A stretch of DNA of 62,722 nucleotides from Streptomyces verrucosisporus (GCF_017114865.1 NZ_JADEYH010000028.1:1-62722); one strand, 5' to 3'; positions 47,700 through 56,583 are shown, numbered from the stretch's first letter. The notes: generated by a model from the letters alone, not told the origin. Numbers and translations are program-made.

Positions 47700-47750
47700 G
47701 GGCCGACGACGGCATCACCGAACTCCGCGGGGAGGGGGTCGGCCGTGTGA

Positions 47751-47798
47751 CTACAGGCCCTCGCCGCGGCAGCTAAGGAGAAGCAGCCCAAAACGCAT
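47751..47798 (-). CDS. leuL: leuA leader peptide (LeuL-type)
   Basis: A 15-codon ORF encoding MRFGLLLLSCRGEGL, with four consecutive leucines, 113 bases upstream of leuA. The Leu codons are CTG CTT CTC CTT; CTT is rare in this genome, which would make the ribosome sensitive to charged tRNA-Leu. This is the classic form of a transcription or translation attenuator and fits the LEU element described for actinobacterial leuA. A possible -10 TACGCT at 47809-47814 would place the transcript start only a few bases before the ATG, so the peptide may be nearly leaderless. CTCCTT within it is also complementary to the leuA AGGAG. Confidence 0.85.
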   Translation of the reverse strand: MRFGLLLLSCRGEGL

Positions 47799-47870
47799 GA
47801 TGCGATTCAGCGTAACCGAGGCGGACGGTGCGTGGCGGCGCGTATCAGTATGCGAGAACTCACATGGGTG

Positions 47871-47910
47871 AGCACGGCTTTTGCGGGCCGTCCCCCGCAA
47901 AAGCCGTGCT
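47871..47910 (-). terminator. hairpin after era
   Basis: A perfect 17-bp inverted repeat (47871-47887 with 47894-47910) with a 6-nt loop lies 38 bases past the era stop and upstream of the leuA leader. Confidence 0.8.
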
Positions 47911-47947
47911 TCTGAAGCCGTAAGAGGCCGGACCCGGGAGCCGTGCC

Positions 47948-48910
47948 CTAGAAGCCGAGCCTGCGCAGCTGCTTGGGGTCGCGCTGCCAGTCCTTGGCGA
48001 CCTTGACGTGCAGGTCGAGGTAGACGGGGGTACCCAGCAGCGCCTCGATCTGCTTGCGGGACTTGGTGCCGACCTCCTTGAGCCGGCTGCCCTTGGGGCC
48101 GATGACGATGCCCTTCTGGCTGGGACGCTCGATGAAGACGTTGGCGTGGACGTCCAGCAGCGGCCGGTCCGCCGGGCGTCCCTCTCGCGGCGTCATCTCC
48201 TCGACCACCACGGCGATGGAGTGCGGCAGCTCGTCGCGCACCCCTTCCAGCGCCGCCTCGCGGATCAGCTCGGCGACCATGACCTGCTCGGGCTCGTCGG
48301 TGAGGTCGCCGTCCGGGTAGAGCTGCGGCCCCTCGGGCAGCAGGGGGGCGAGCAGGTCGGCCAGCAGGCCCACCTGGTCGCCCGCGGTGGCGGAGACGGG
48401 GACGATCTCGGCCCACTCGATGCCCAGTTCCTTGCCGAGCCGGTCGACTGCGACGAGCTGCTCGGCCAGCGCCCTGGAGTCCACCAGGTCGGTCTTGGTG
48501 ACGATCGCGACCTTCGGGGTGCGCTTCAGAGTCGCCAGTTCGCCCGCGATGAAGCGGTCGCCGGGGCCGATCCTCTGGTCGGCCGGCAGGCAGAAACCGA
48601 TCACGTCGACCTCGGCCCAGGTGGTGCGCACCACGTCGTTGAGGCGCTCGCCCAGCAGGGTGCGCGGCTTGTGCAGGCCGGGGGTGTCCACCAGGACGAG
48701 CTGCGCGTCGGGGCGGTGGACGATGCCGCGCACGGTGTGGCGGGTGGTCTGCGGGCGGTTGGAGGTGATCGCGACCTTCGTTCCCACCAGGGCGTTGGTG
48801 AGGGTCGACTTGCCCGCGTTGGGGCGGCCGACGAAGCAGGCGAAGCCCGCGCGGTGCGGCGCGGAGTCCGCCTGCTGCTCGGGCCGGGGGGAGGGGGAAC
48901 GGTCGCTCAT
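47948..48910 (-). CDS. era: GTPase Era
   Basis: A 320-residue ribosome-assembly GTPase that binds 16S rRNA. G1 is GRPNAGKST, G2 lies at RPQTTRHTVRG, G3 is DTPGLHKPRTLLG, G4 is TKTD and G5 is VSATAGDQV. The C-terminal KH domain has VFIERPSQKGIVIGPKGSRL. ATG 48910 is chosen because GGGGAG lies ten bases upstream; ATG 48919 touches that site. It is last in the phoH-ybeY-CBS-CDA-like-era run, all on one strand. Confidence 0.96.
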   Translation of the reverse strand: MSDRSPSPRPEQQADSAPHRAGFACFVGRPNAGKSTLTNALVGTKVAITSNRPQTTRHTVRGIVHRPDAQLVLVDTPGLHKPRTLLGERLNDVVRTTWAEVDVIGFCLPADQRIGPGDRFIAGELATLKRTPKVAIVTKTDLVDSRALAEQLVAVDRLGKELGIEWAEIVPVSATAGDQVGLLADLLAPLLPEGPQLYPDGDLTDEPEQVMVAELIREAALEGVRDELPHSIAVVVEEMTPREGRPADRPLLDVHANVFIERPSQKGIVIGPKGSRLKEVGTKSRKQIEALLGTPVYLDLHVKVAKDWQRDPKQLRRLGF

Positions 48911-48983
48911 GTTGGCCATTCTCCCCGATCCGCGGGGCGCCCCCGTACCGGCCGCGTCCCGCCCCCTCTCCCCGCCCGGCGGC

Positions 48984-49337
48984 TCAGCCCGCGGTGACGG
49001 TGGAGCGGACCGCGCCGTCGGGGCCGGCCAGCAGCACCGGGGTGGCCGGACCGCCCAGGTCGTGGACGGCGGCGAGGTCGGCGGAGGGCACGGCGGGCGC
49101 CTCGGAGACCACGGCCGCGGCCTCCAGGGACTTGGCACCGGAGGCCACCGCCATCGCGACGGCCGTCTGCAGCGCGCTCAGCCGGAGCGACTTCAGGGCG
49201 ACGGTTCCGGCCACGTACGTGCGCCCGGTCTCGTCGCGCACCGCCGCGCCCTCGGGCACGGCGTTGCGGGCCCGCGCGCTGCGGGCGAGGGTGACGATCT
49301 TGCGGTCTTCGGGGTCCAGGTCGGCGGGTTCGCTCAT
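48984..49337 (-). CDS. cytidine deaminase-like protein without catalytic residues
   Basis: A 117-residue protein in the slot usually annotated as cytidine deaminase between era and the CBS-domain gene. The fold is suggested by DPEDRKIVTLARSARARNAV, VRDETGRTYVAGTVALKSLR and LSALQTAVAMAVASGA. The zinc motif HAE/CAE and the PCxxC motif are absent: the position expected for CAE reads SALQTAV, and there are no cysteines at all. It is therefore unlikely to deaminate anything. It may be a structural or RNA-related partner kept for its place in the operon. Confidence 0.7.
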   Translation of the reverse strand: MSEPADLDPEDRKIVTLARSARARNAVPEGAAVRDETGRTYVAGTVALKSLRLSALQTAVAMAVASGAKSLEAAAVVSEAPAVPSADLAAVHDLGGPATPVLLAGPDGAVRSTVTAG

Positions 49338-49456
49338 GCGGGTGAGCATATGTGCTCGCCCGCGCGAAGGGGCGGCCCGGACCGGGAACGGGCGCCCCGC
49401 CGTCCCCTTCCGGCCGCCCGCGACCTCCCGCGACCGCCGCCCTCCGTTCCCGGCCG

Positions 49457-50830
49457 TCAGCCGCCGGTCCCGGCCGCCGCCTCGTCGTCGTCCGGCTCCG
49501 GCGCCGGGGCGCGGACCGGCTCGACCAGGACCGTGACGATGCGGTTGCGGCGGCCGGCCGGGGACTCGGCGGTCAGCCGCAGACCGCGCAGCGCCGGCTC
49601 GCCCCGGTGGTCGGTGTGGTGGCCGCCGCGGTGCTCGCCGCGCCCCTCCGGCACCTCCACCGTCGCGGTGGCGCCCGCGATGGGGACGCGGCCCAGGAGC
49701 TTGGCCAGCAGCCCGCCGACCGTCTCCACGTCCTCGTCCTCCAGGTCCAGGCCGTACAGCTCGCCCAGGTCGCCCAGGTCCAGGCGGGCGGTGACCCGGT
49801 GGCGGCCCTCTCCCAGGTCCTCGACGGGCGGCAGCTCCCGGTCGTACTCGTCGGTGATCTCGCCGACGATCTCCTCCAGGATGTCCTCGATGGTGACGAT
49901 CCCGGCGGTGCCGCCGTACTCGTCGACCACGACGGCGACGTGGTTGCGGTCCTTCTGCATCTCGCGCAGCAGGTCGCCGGCGTTCTTGGTGTCGGGGACG
50001 AAGACGGCCTGCCGCATCGCCGTGGAGACCAGGTCGTTCTCGGTCTCGCGGTTGATGTGGACCTTCCGGGAGAGGTCCTTGAGGTAGACGATGCCGACGA
50101 TGTCGTCCTCGTTCTCGCCGGTCACCGGGATGCGGGAGAAGCCCGAGCGCAGGGCCAGGGTGAGCGCCTGGCGGATGGTCTTGAACCGCTCGATGGAGAC
50201 CAGCTCGGTGCGCGGCACCATCACCTCGCGCACCAGGGTGTCGCCCAGTTCGAAGACCGAGTGCACCATGCGGCGCTCCTCGTCCTCGATCAGCGCCTCC
50301 CGCCCCGCCAGGTCCACCATGGCCCGCAGTTCGGCCTCGGTGGCGAACGGGCCCTTGCGGAAGCCCTTGCCCGGGGTCAGGGCGTTGCCCAGGAGGATCA
50401 GCAGCTGCGGCAGCGGGCCGAGCACACGGGCCAGCGGCAGCAGCACGTACGCGGCGGCCGTGGCGGTGTTCAGCGGGTGCTGGCGGCCGATGGTGCGCGG
50501 CGAGACCCCGACGGCGACGTAGGAGACGAGCACCATCGCGCCGCCGGCCGCGGCCAGCGCCTGCCAGGTGCTGTCGAAGGTGTGCAGGAAGCCGTAGGTG
50601 ACCAGGACTCCGGCCGACATCTCCGCGGTCACCCGCAGCAGCAGGGCGAGGTTGAGGTACCGGGTGGGGTCGGCGGCGACGGCGGCGAGCTTGGCCCCGC
50701 CGCGCCGCCCGGAGCGTACGGCCTCCTCGGCGCGGTAGCTGGTGGTGCTGGCCAGGCCGGCCTCGGCGCAGGCGGCCAGCCAGGCGAGGCCGACCAGCAG
50801 GACCGCCGCGGCGATCAGCGGGGTGCTCAT
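49457..50830 (-). CDS. CNNM/CorC-family membrane protein with CBS pair
   Basis: A 457-residue HlyC/CorC (TlyC-type) protein. An N-terminal DUF21 membrane domain (about 1-180, four helices) comes first, then a CBS pair (about 205-330, MVPRTELVSIERFKTI; VAVVVDEYGGTAGIVTIEDI), and a C-terminal CorC_HlyC domain (about 345-435). Members are linked to Mg2+/Co2+ efflux. ATG 50828-50830 overlaps the ybeY stop (ATGA). The first helix contains an acidic residue in AACAEAGLAS. The extreme C-terminus is Pro/Asp/Glu-rich. Confidence 0.92.
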   Translation of the reverse strand: MSTPLIAAAVLLVGLAWLAACAEAGLASTTSYRAEEAVRSGRRGGAKLAAVAADPTRYLNLALLLRVTAEMSAGVLVTYGFLHTFDSTWQALAAAGGAMVLVSYVAVGVSPRTIGRQHPLNTATAAAYVLLPLARVLGPLPQLLILLGNALTPGKGFRKGPFATEAELRAMVDLAGREALIEDEERRMVHSVFELGDTLVREVMVPRTELVSIERFKTIRQALTLALRSGFSRIPVTGENEDDIVGIVYLKDLSRKVHINRETENDLVSTAMRQAVFVPDTKNAGDLLREMQKDRNHVAVVVDEYGGTAGIVTIEDILEEIVGEITDEYDRELPPVEDLGEGRHRVTARLDLGDLGELYGLDLEDEDVETVGGLLAKLLGRVPIAGATATVEVPEGRGEHRGGHHTDHRGEPALRGLRLTAESPAGRRNRIVTVLVEPVRAPAPEPDDDEAAAGTGG

Positions 50831-51324
50831 GTCGTCGTCGGGGCCGGGGAGGGCCCCTCCATGCCGCGCTCGGCGCGCCAGCCGTCGACGATCGCCGCCT
50901 GGAGGCCGAACATCTCGGTCCGCTCGCCGGGCGTCTCGTGGTCGTAGCCGAGCAGGTGGAGCACCCCGTGGACGGTGAGCATCTGCAGCTCCTCGTCCAT
51001 GGAGTGCTTCGTCGGGGCGTCGGCGCCCTGCTTCTCGGCGACGTCGGGGCAGAGCACGATGTCGCCGAGGAGGCCCTGCGGGGGCTCGTCGCCGTCCTTG
51101 GAGGGCGGGCGCAGCTCGTCCATGGGGAAGGACATCACGTCGGTCGGGCCGGGGAGGTCCATCCACTGCTTGTGGAGCTGCTCCATGGCGTCGGTGTCGA
51201 CGGCGATCACCGACAGCTCCGACAGCGGGTGGATGCGCATCCGGGCGAGGGCGTAGCGGGCGATGTCGAGGATCGCCCGCTCGTCGATCTCGCGGCCGGA
51301 CTCGTTGTTGACGTCGATCGACAT
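50827..51324 (-). CDS. ybeY: endoribonuclease YbeY
   Basis: The 165-residue metal-dependent RNase matures 16S rRNA 3' ends. The zinc motif HGVLHLLGYDH is present near residue 119, with the family SFPMDE and LGDIVLCPDV before it. It follows phoH after 21 bases and overlaps the CBS-domain gene, matching the standard bacterial phoH-ybeY order. A C-terminal tail of about 15 residues ends PAPTTT. Confidence 0.96.
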   Translation of the reverse strand: MSIDVNNESGREIDERAILDIARYALARMRIHPLSELSVIAVDTDAMEQLHKQWMDLPGPTDVMSFPMDELRPPSKDGDEPPQGLLGDIVLCPDVAEKQGADAPTKHSMDEELQMLTVHGVLHLLGYDHETPGERTEMFGLQAAIVDGWRAERGMEGPSPAPTTT

Positions 51325-51345
51325 GTGGGTGGCGGTTGCTTTCCG

Positions 51346-52374
51346 TTACTTTCGGTCACTGCCGTCGGTGGTGCCGTGGCTGTCGTCGTAGCGCTGGTAG
51401 GCGTCGACGATACGGCCGACCAGCTTGTGCCGCACGACGTCGGTGCTGGTGAGCCGCGAGAAGTGGACGTCCTCCACGCCTTCGAGGATCTCCTGCACCT
51501 GGCGCAGGCCGCTCCTGGTGCCGCCGGGCAGGTCGACCTGGGTGACGTCGCCGGTGATCACGATCTTGGAGTCGAAGCCGAGCCGGGTGAGGAACATCTT
51601 CATCTGCTCGGGATTGGTGTTCTGCGCCTCGTCCAGGATGATGAAGGCGTCGTTGAGCGTCCGGCCGCGCATGTACGCCAGCGGCGCGACCTCGATCGTC
51701 CCGGCGGCCATCAGGCGCGGGATCGAGTCGGGGTCGAGCATGTCGTGCAGCGCGTCGTACAGCGGCCGCAGATACGGGTCGATCTTCTCGTAGAGGGTGC
51801 CGGGCAGGAAGCCCAGCCGCTCCCCCGCCTCGACGGCGGGCCGGGTCAGGATGATGCGGGTGACCTGCTTGGACTGCAGGGCCTGCACCGCCTTGGCCAT
51901 GGCGAGGTAGGTCTTGCCGGTGCCCGCCGGGCCGATGCCGAAGACGACGGTGTGCTTGTCGATCGCGTCCACGTAGCGCTTCTGGTTGAGCGTCTTGGGG
52001 CGGATCGTGCGGCCGCGGTTGGACAGGATGTTCTGCGTGAGCACCTCGGCGGGTGTCTCCTGGGCGCCGCCGTCCGCGTCGCGGAGCATGGCGATCGATC
52101 GTTCCACCGCATCCTCCGTCAGCGGCTGGCCGGTGCGCAGCACCAGCATCATCTCGTCGAAGAGCCGCTGGACGAGTTCGACCTCCGCCGTCTCGCCGGT
52201 CGCGGTGATCTCGTTCCCGCGCACATGGATGTCCGTCGACGGGAAGGACTTCTCGATCACACGGAGGAGGGAGTCGCCGGAACCCAGCACCGTCACCATC
52301 GGGTGCTTGGCCGGGACGGTGAAACGGGCACTCGCTTGGGTGGACCGTGCCTGGTCCGTCTGTGTCTGAGTCAT
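51346..52374 (-). CDS. phoH: PhoH-like ATPase
   Basis: A 342-residue PhoH family P-loop NTPase, probably an RNA helicase-like factor working with YbeY in RNA quality control. An N-terminal KH-like domain (about 25-110) precedes the ATPase: Walker A GIGPAGTGKTYLAMA, Walker B DAFIILDEAQNTN, sensor VITGDVTQVDLPGG. Arg-rich VRHKLVGRIV closes it. It heads the run toward era. The ATG at 52374 begins a Thr/Gln-rich segment not conserved in the family. Confidence 0.95.
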   Translation of the reverse strand: MTQTQTDQARSTQASARFTVPAKHPMVTVLGSGDSLLRVIEKSFPSTDIHVRGNEITATGETAEVELVQRLFDEMMLVLRTGQPLTEDAVERSIAMLRDADGGAQETPAEVLTQNILSNRGRTIRPKTLNQKRYVDAIDKHTVVFGIGPAGTGKTYLAMAKAVQALQSKQVTRIILTRPAVEAGERLGFLPGTLYEKIDPYLRPLYDALHDMLDPDSIPRLMAAGTIEVAPLAYMRGRTLNDAFIILDEAQNTNPEQMKMFLTRLGFDSKIVITGDVTQVDLPGGTRSGLRQVQEILEGVEDVHFSRLTSTDVVRHKLVGRIVDAYQRYDDSHGTTDGSDRK

Positions 52375-52479
52375 GGGCCGGCTCTGTGGCCTGCGCGTCC
52401 CTCTCTGTCGCTGCTGTGCCGCCGGTCTGTGTAGCCGCCGCGCGCCTGGACTTCCAGGGTACGACGTGGCGCTGACAGG

Positions 52480-53601
52480 TCAGTAGCGATTTGTATGCCC
52501 GGGCTCCGCGGGCGGGCGCCGCGGGGCGGGTCGGGGCCGGCGGAAGCCGATGGTCGGCACCGCCCGGCGCAGCGGCCACGGCCGGGCGCAGCCGGGCAGC
52601 AGTGCCTCCAGGAAGCCGTAGCGGCTCAGGGCGGCCGGATCCTGCTCGTCGAAGTCGCGCACCCGCTGCCACCAGGCGGCGACCTCGACCCAGCCCGGCG
52701 CGGACAGCGAGCCGCCGAACTCCTGTACCGACAGGGCGGCGGTCAGTCCGGCGAAGGCCAGCCGGTCGGCCAGCGGCCAGCCGGCCAGGGTGCCGGTGAC
52801 GAAGCCGGCCACGAACACGTCCCCGGCGCCGGTGGGGTCCAGCGCCTCCACCGAGATGGCGGGCACCTCGGCGGTCTCGCCCGTGGCGCCGTCCACCGCG
52901 ACGGCGCCCTCGGCCCCCATGGTCACCACGGCCAGCGGCACCCTCTCGGCCAGGCGGCGGGCGGCGGCGCGGGGGCAGTCGGTGCGGGTGTAGCGCATCG
53001 CCTCCTGCGCGTTGGGCAGGAACGCCTCGCAGTGCTCCAGGTCGGCGAGGTCGTCCGGGTCCCAGCGACCGGTCTCGTCCCAGCCGATGTCGGCGAAGAC
53101 CCGGCTGCCGGACCGGGCCGCACGCGCGATCCACTCCTGGCTCCCGCCGGGCCGGAGGGAGGCGACGCAGGCGCGGGCGGCGGGCGGGTCGCCGGGGGCG
53201 GGCTCCTCGGGCCGGGGGGCCTCGTGCCCGTGGGAGACCATCGTCCGCTCGCCCTCGTAGGCCATCGAGACGGTGACCGGCGAGTGCCAGCCGGGTGCGG
53301 TGCGCGACAGCGACAGGTCGATGCCCTCGCCCTTCTCCAGCGCCTCCCAGCAGTACTCGCCGTACATGTCGTCGCCGAAGGCGGCGGCGAGCGAGGTGCG
53401 CAGGCCGAGCCGGGCCAGGGCGGTGGCCATGTTGGCGACACCGCCGGGGCTCGACCCCATGCCCCGCGCCCAGGACTCGGTACCGCGCACCGGCGCCGAG
53501 TCCAGACCGGTGAAGACGATGTCCAGGAAGACCGTCCCGGTCAGATAGACGTCGCGGGGCGGGTCGTCGGGGGTGCGGAGCGCGGCGAGCGGGTCGAGCA
53601 T
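52480..53601 (-). CDS. PfkB-family carbohydrate kinase
   Basis: A 373-residue ribokinase-fold sugar kinase. DVYLTGTVFLDIVFTGLD begins the fold; GSSPGGVANMATALARLG is PfkB signature 1. DPTGAGDVFVAGFVTGTLAG is signature 2, with the anion hole and catalytic Asp in GAGD. The sugar is unknown. It is followed upstream by the glucarate-dehydratase-like gene on the same strand, 53 bases apart, so the pair may handle one sugar acid. About 35 C-terminal residues are Arg/Pro-rich. Confidence 0.88.
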   Translation of the reverse strand: MLDPLAALRTPDDPPRDVYLTGTVFLDIVFTGLDSAPVRGTESWARGMGSSPGGVANMATALARLGLRTSLAAAFGDDMYGEYCWEALEKGEGIDLSLSRTAPGWHSPVTVSMAYEGERTMVSHGHEAPRPEEPAPGDPPAARACVASLRPGGSQEWIARAARSGSRVFADIGWDETGRWDPDDLADLEHCEAFLPNAQEAMRYTRTDCPRAAARRLAERVPLAVVTMGAEGAVAVDGATGETAEVPAISVEALDPTGAGDVFVAGFVTGTLAGWPLADRLAFAGLTAALSVQEFGGSLSAPGWVEVAAWWQRVRDFDEQDPAALSRYGFLEALLPGCARPWPLRRAVPTIGFRRPRPAPRRPPAEPGHTNRY

Positions 53602-53654
53602 GCGGCCAGTGTGCACGATCGGCGCGGTGGGCCGGCCGCGGGTTGCGCACGGCG

Positions 53655-54971
53655 TCACCAGCGCGGTACGGAGGGGGCTTCCCAGTCCGGATCGGCCCGG
53701 CGCATGGCGGCGGCGTCGTCCCGGTCGCGCATCGGGCCGTCGTCGGCCAGCCACCGGCGGTGGAGAGCGTCGAGGCGCTCGCGGTCCAGGACGACGCCCA
53801 GGCCGGGGGCGTCGGGGACGGTGACGGCGCCTTCGCGGAAGGCGATGCGCTCGGTGAGCACCTCCTCGGTCTGCCAGGGGTAGTGGGTGTCGCAGGCGTG
53901 CTCCAGGCCGGGGACGGTGGCGGCGACATGGGTCATGGCGGCGAGGCTGACGCCCAGGTGGGTGTTGGAGTGCATGGACACCCCGACGCCGAAGGCGCGG
54001 CAGACCGCGGCCAGTTGCTGGGTGTTGCGCAGCCCTCCCCAGTAGTGGTGGTCGCTGAGCAGCACCTGGACGGCTCCGGTGGTGAACGCCCCGGCGATCT
54101 CCGGGAAGGTGGTCACGCACATGTTGGTGGCCAGTGGCAGCCCTCCGGCCCGCGCGGCGACCTCGGCCATCGCGGGTGTGCCGGCGACCGGGTCCTCCAG
54201 GTACTCCAGCACGTCGCGCAGTTCGTCCGCGGCCTTCAGCGAGGTCTCCACCGACCAGGCGCCGTTGGGGTCCAGGCGCAGGGGCCTGCCGGGGAAGGCA
54301 TCCGCCAGCGCCCGCACGGCGGCGATCTCCTCCTGGGGCGGGAAGACCCCGCCCTTGAGCTTGAAGGAGCCGAAGCCGTGGTCGGCCGCGAGACGGCGGG
54401 CCTGAGCGACGATCCCGGCCGGGTCGAGGGCGGCGCCCCAGTCGTCGCCGACCGCTCCCCGGCCGTCGCTGCCGCCCACCGCACCGCCGGGGTGGGCGGC
54501 CCAGCGGTAGAACAGGTAGGCGCTGTACTCGACCCGGTCGCGCACCTTCCCGCCGAGCAGGGCGTGCACGGGCATTCCCAGCGCCTTGCCCAGAGCGTCC
54601 AGGCAGGCCACCTCGAAGCCGGAGACGACGGACAGCCGCAGCTTGCCGGCGGTCTGGACGCCGCGCAGTCCGCCGACGTCCACCGAGCCGTCCGTGCGGT
54701 GGCCGTCCAGGGGGAGTCCGCCGGCGAGGGCGAGCAGCCCGTTCAGGTCGCTGACCGGGTGTCCGGGCAGCCGCCGGGCGAGGGAGCGCGCCAGGTCCAG
54801 GTACTTGGTGTCGCCGTAGGTCTCCCCGACCCCGGTGGCGCCGCCGGCCGTGACCACCTCGACGATCAGGCGCGGGGTGTACGGCTGGTGGACACCCTGG
54901 GTGTTGAGCAGGGGCGGGTCGGCGACGAGGATCGGGGTCAGGCGCACCTCGGCGACGGTCAGGTCCTTCAT
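53655..54971 (-). CDS. enolase-superfamily glucarate dehydratase-like enzyme
   Basis: A 438-residue enzyme of the mandelate racemase/glucarate dehydratase branch. LKLKGG-type catalytic Lys lies in FGSFKLKGGVFP. Metal ligands are in LRLDPNGAW, LEDPVAGTP and ATNMCVT, and the catalytic His is in SMHSNTHLGVSLAAMTH. It should dehydrate D-glucarate or a related acid sugar; glucarate dehydratases read HSNNHFDISLAM here, so the acceptor pocket may differ. AGGAG precedes ATG 54971. A strong promoter is seen upstream. Confidence 0.88.
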   Translation of the reverse strand: MKDLTVAEVRLTPILVADPPLLNTQGVHQPYTPRLIVEVVTAGGATGVGETYGDTKYLDLARSLARRLPGHPVSDLNGLLALAGGLPLDGHRTDGSVDVGGLRGVQTAGKLRLSVVSGFEVACLDALGKALGMPVHALLGGKVRDRVEYSAYLFYRWAAHPGGAVGGSDGRGAVGDDWGAALDPAGIVAQARRLAADHGFGSFKLKGGVFPPQEEIAAVRALADAFPGRPLRLDPNGAWSVETSLKAADELRDVLEYLEDPVAGTPAMAEVAARAGGLPLATNMCVTTFPEIAGAFTTGAVQVLLSDHHYWGGLRNTQQLAAVCRAFGVGVSMHSNTHLGVSLAAMTHVAATVPGLEHACDTHYPWQTEEVLTERIAFREGAVTVPDAPGLGVVLDRERLDALHRRWLADDGPMRDRDDAAAMRRADPDWEAPSVPRW

Positions 54972-55077
54972 CGGCGACTCCTGTCGGGTCGGGGCCGACT
55001 GCGGCGGGCGCCCGGGTCGGGACCGCCCCACCACCGGCCTGTTCTCCTATGTGAACCCTGTCCATGTGCGAAGACGG

Positions 55078-55106
55078 AGACTAGGTACGGCGGAGGTGGG
55101 CGTCAA
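55078..55106 (-). promoter_or_regulatory. promoter of the glucarate dehydratase-like gene
   Basis: Minus-strand TTGACG (55101-55106), exactly 17 bp, then TAGTCT (55078-55083). The leader of about 100 nt contains two related repeats beginning CACATGGACAGG and CACATAGGAGAACAGG, possible regulator sites. Confidence 0.6.
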
Positions 55107-55220
55107 GAGTGCCCGTACGTTTCCGGAAAGGGGCGCGCCCCGGCGCCGGCCGGAAGCGGGCCGGGCCGGCGCTGAGAGGGGCGCGGACCGGGGCTCGGGG
55201 GGGCAGGAAGCGGGCGGCGG

Positions 55221-56126
55221 TCAGCGCCGCCGGGGCACCGGCACCCGCATCAGGTCCTCGGCCACGGTCAGCTCCCCGGCGAACCCCGCCTCCCGGGCCT
55301 GGGCGGCGAACCGGGCCGGGTCGTCGTAGCGCTGCGAGAAGTGCGTGAGCACCAGGTGCCGCACCCCCGCCCGCGCCGCGACGGAGGCGGCCTGGCCCGC
55401 TGTGAGATGGCCGTACTCCTGCGCCAGGGCCTCCTCCTCGTCGAGGAAGGTGGCCTCGATGACCAGCATGTCGCAGCCCTCGGCGAGCGCGTACACGCCC
55501 TCGCACAGCCGGGTGTCCATCACGAAGGCGAAGCTCTGCCCGGGACGGGTCTCGCTCACCTCGTCAAGGGTGACCCCGCGCAGCTCGCCCTCGCGCTGGA
55601 TGCGGCCGACGTCCGGGCCGGAGATGCCGTGGGCGGCGAGCCGCCCGGGCAGCATCCGGCGCCCGTCGGGCTCGACCAGGCGGTAGCCGTAGGACTCCAC
55701 AGGATGGGACAGGCGCCGCGCCTGGAGGGTGTACGCGGCGGTGGCGGCCAGCGTGCCGTCGGCGCCGACCGGCTCCTCGCGCAGCTCGGCCGTCTCTCGG
55801 TAGGCGGTGGCGTACCGCAGGCGGTCGAAGAAGCGCTGCCCGCTCGCCGGGTAGTGCGCCGTGACCGGGTGCGGCACCCGGTCGAGGTTGATGCGCTGGA
55901 TGACCCCGGCAAGGCCCAGGCTGTGGTCGCCGTGGAAGTGGGTGACGCACAGCCTGGTGAGGTCGTGGGCGGCCACGCCCGCGCGGAGCATCTGGCGCTG
56001 GGTGCCCTCGCCGGGGTCGAACAGCAGCGCCTCGCCGTCCCAGCGCAGCACGTAGCCGTTGTGGTTGCGCCGACGGGTGGGCACCTGGCTGGCGGTGCCC
56101 AGCACGACCAGTTCGCGTACGGACAA
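55221..56126 (-). CDS. rnz: ribonuclease Z
   Basis: The 301-residue metallo-beta-lactamase-fold endonuclease removes 3' trailers from tRNA precursors. LVVLGTASQVPTRRRNHNGY is the family N-terminus, HFHGDHSLGLAG the zinc motif, FAFVMDTRLC and VIEATFLDEEEALAQEYGHL later ligand loops, and LTHFSQRYDD the final metal His. The short bacterial form is complete. Six bases separate it from the HIT gene upstream, so it is last in that operon. Confidence 0.94.
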   Translation of the reverse strand: MSVRELVVLGTASQVPTRRRNHNGYVLRWDGEALLFDPGEGTQRQMLRAGVAAHDLTRLCVTHFHGDHSLGLAGVIQRINLDRVPHPVTAHYPASGQRFFDRLRYATAYRETAELREEPVGADGTLAATAAYTLQARRLSHPVESYGYRLVEPDGRRMLPGRLAAHGISGPDVGRIQREGELRGVTLDEVSETRPGQSFAFVMDTRLCEGVYALAEGCDMLVIEATFLDEEEALAQEYGHLTAGQAASVAARAGVRHLVLTHFSQRYDDPARFAAQAREAGFAGELTVAEDLMRVPVPRRR

Positions 56127-56131
56127 CGGGC

Positions 56132-56506
56132 TTACCCGGGGGGCCAGTTCAGACCGCGTCCGCCCAGGACGTGGGCGTGCGCGTGCCAGACGGTCTGCCC
56201 GGCGCCCGCGCCGGTGTTGAACACGATCCGGTAGCCGACGGTGGCGCCCCCGGGCGGGGCGATGTTCTCCTGCTCGGCGACCTCGCCCGCCGCGCGCAGC
56301 ACGTCGGCGGCCAGTTGCGGGGCGGCGGCGGCCAGCGCGGCGGCGTCGGGGTGGTGCTCCTTGGGGATCACCAGCACATGGGTGGGCGCCTGCGGGTTGA
56401 TGTCCCGGAAGGCCAGCGTGGTGTCGGTCTCGTGGACGATCGTCGCCGGGACGTCCCCCGCGACGATCTTGCAGAACAGGCAGTCCGCCTGCGGTTCCTC
56501 CGCCAC
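56132..56506 (-). CDS. HIT-family nucleotide-binding protein (HinT-like)
   Basis: A 124-residue histidine-triad hydrolase, probably cleaving purine nucleoside phosphoramidates. CLFCKIVAGDVPATIVHETD begins the fold and VWHAHAHVLGGRGL is the HxHxH triad. GTG 56506 is chosen because GGGAGG lies eight bases upstream and the family starts here. The longer open frame reads through the adjacent gene region. It stands between rsmE and rnz on the same strand. Confidence 0.93.
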   Translation of the reverse strand: MAEEPQADCLFCKIVAGDVPATIVHETDTTLAFRDINPQAPTHVLVIPKEHHPDAAALAAAAPQLAADVLRAAGEVAEQENIAPPGGATVGYRIVFNTGAGAGQTVWHAHAHVLGGRGLNWPPG

Positions 56507-56583
56507 GGTGGCGCCTCCCGCTGTGAGGTGGGTCGATCGGTGGTCACGCAGCGCCGATCGTACCCCGGCCCCGGCGCCGGTGA

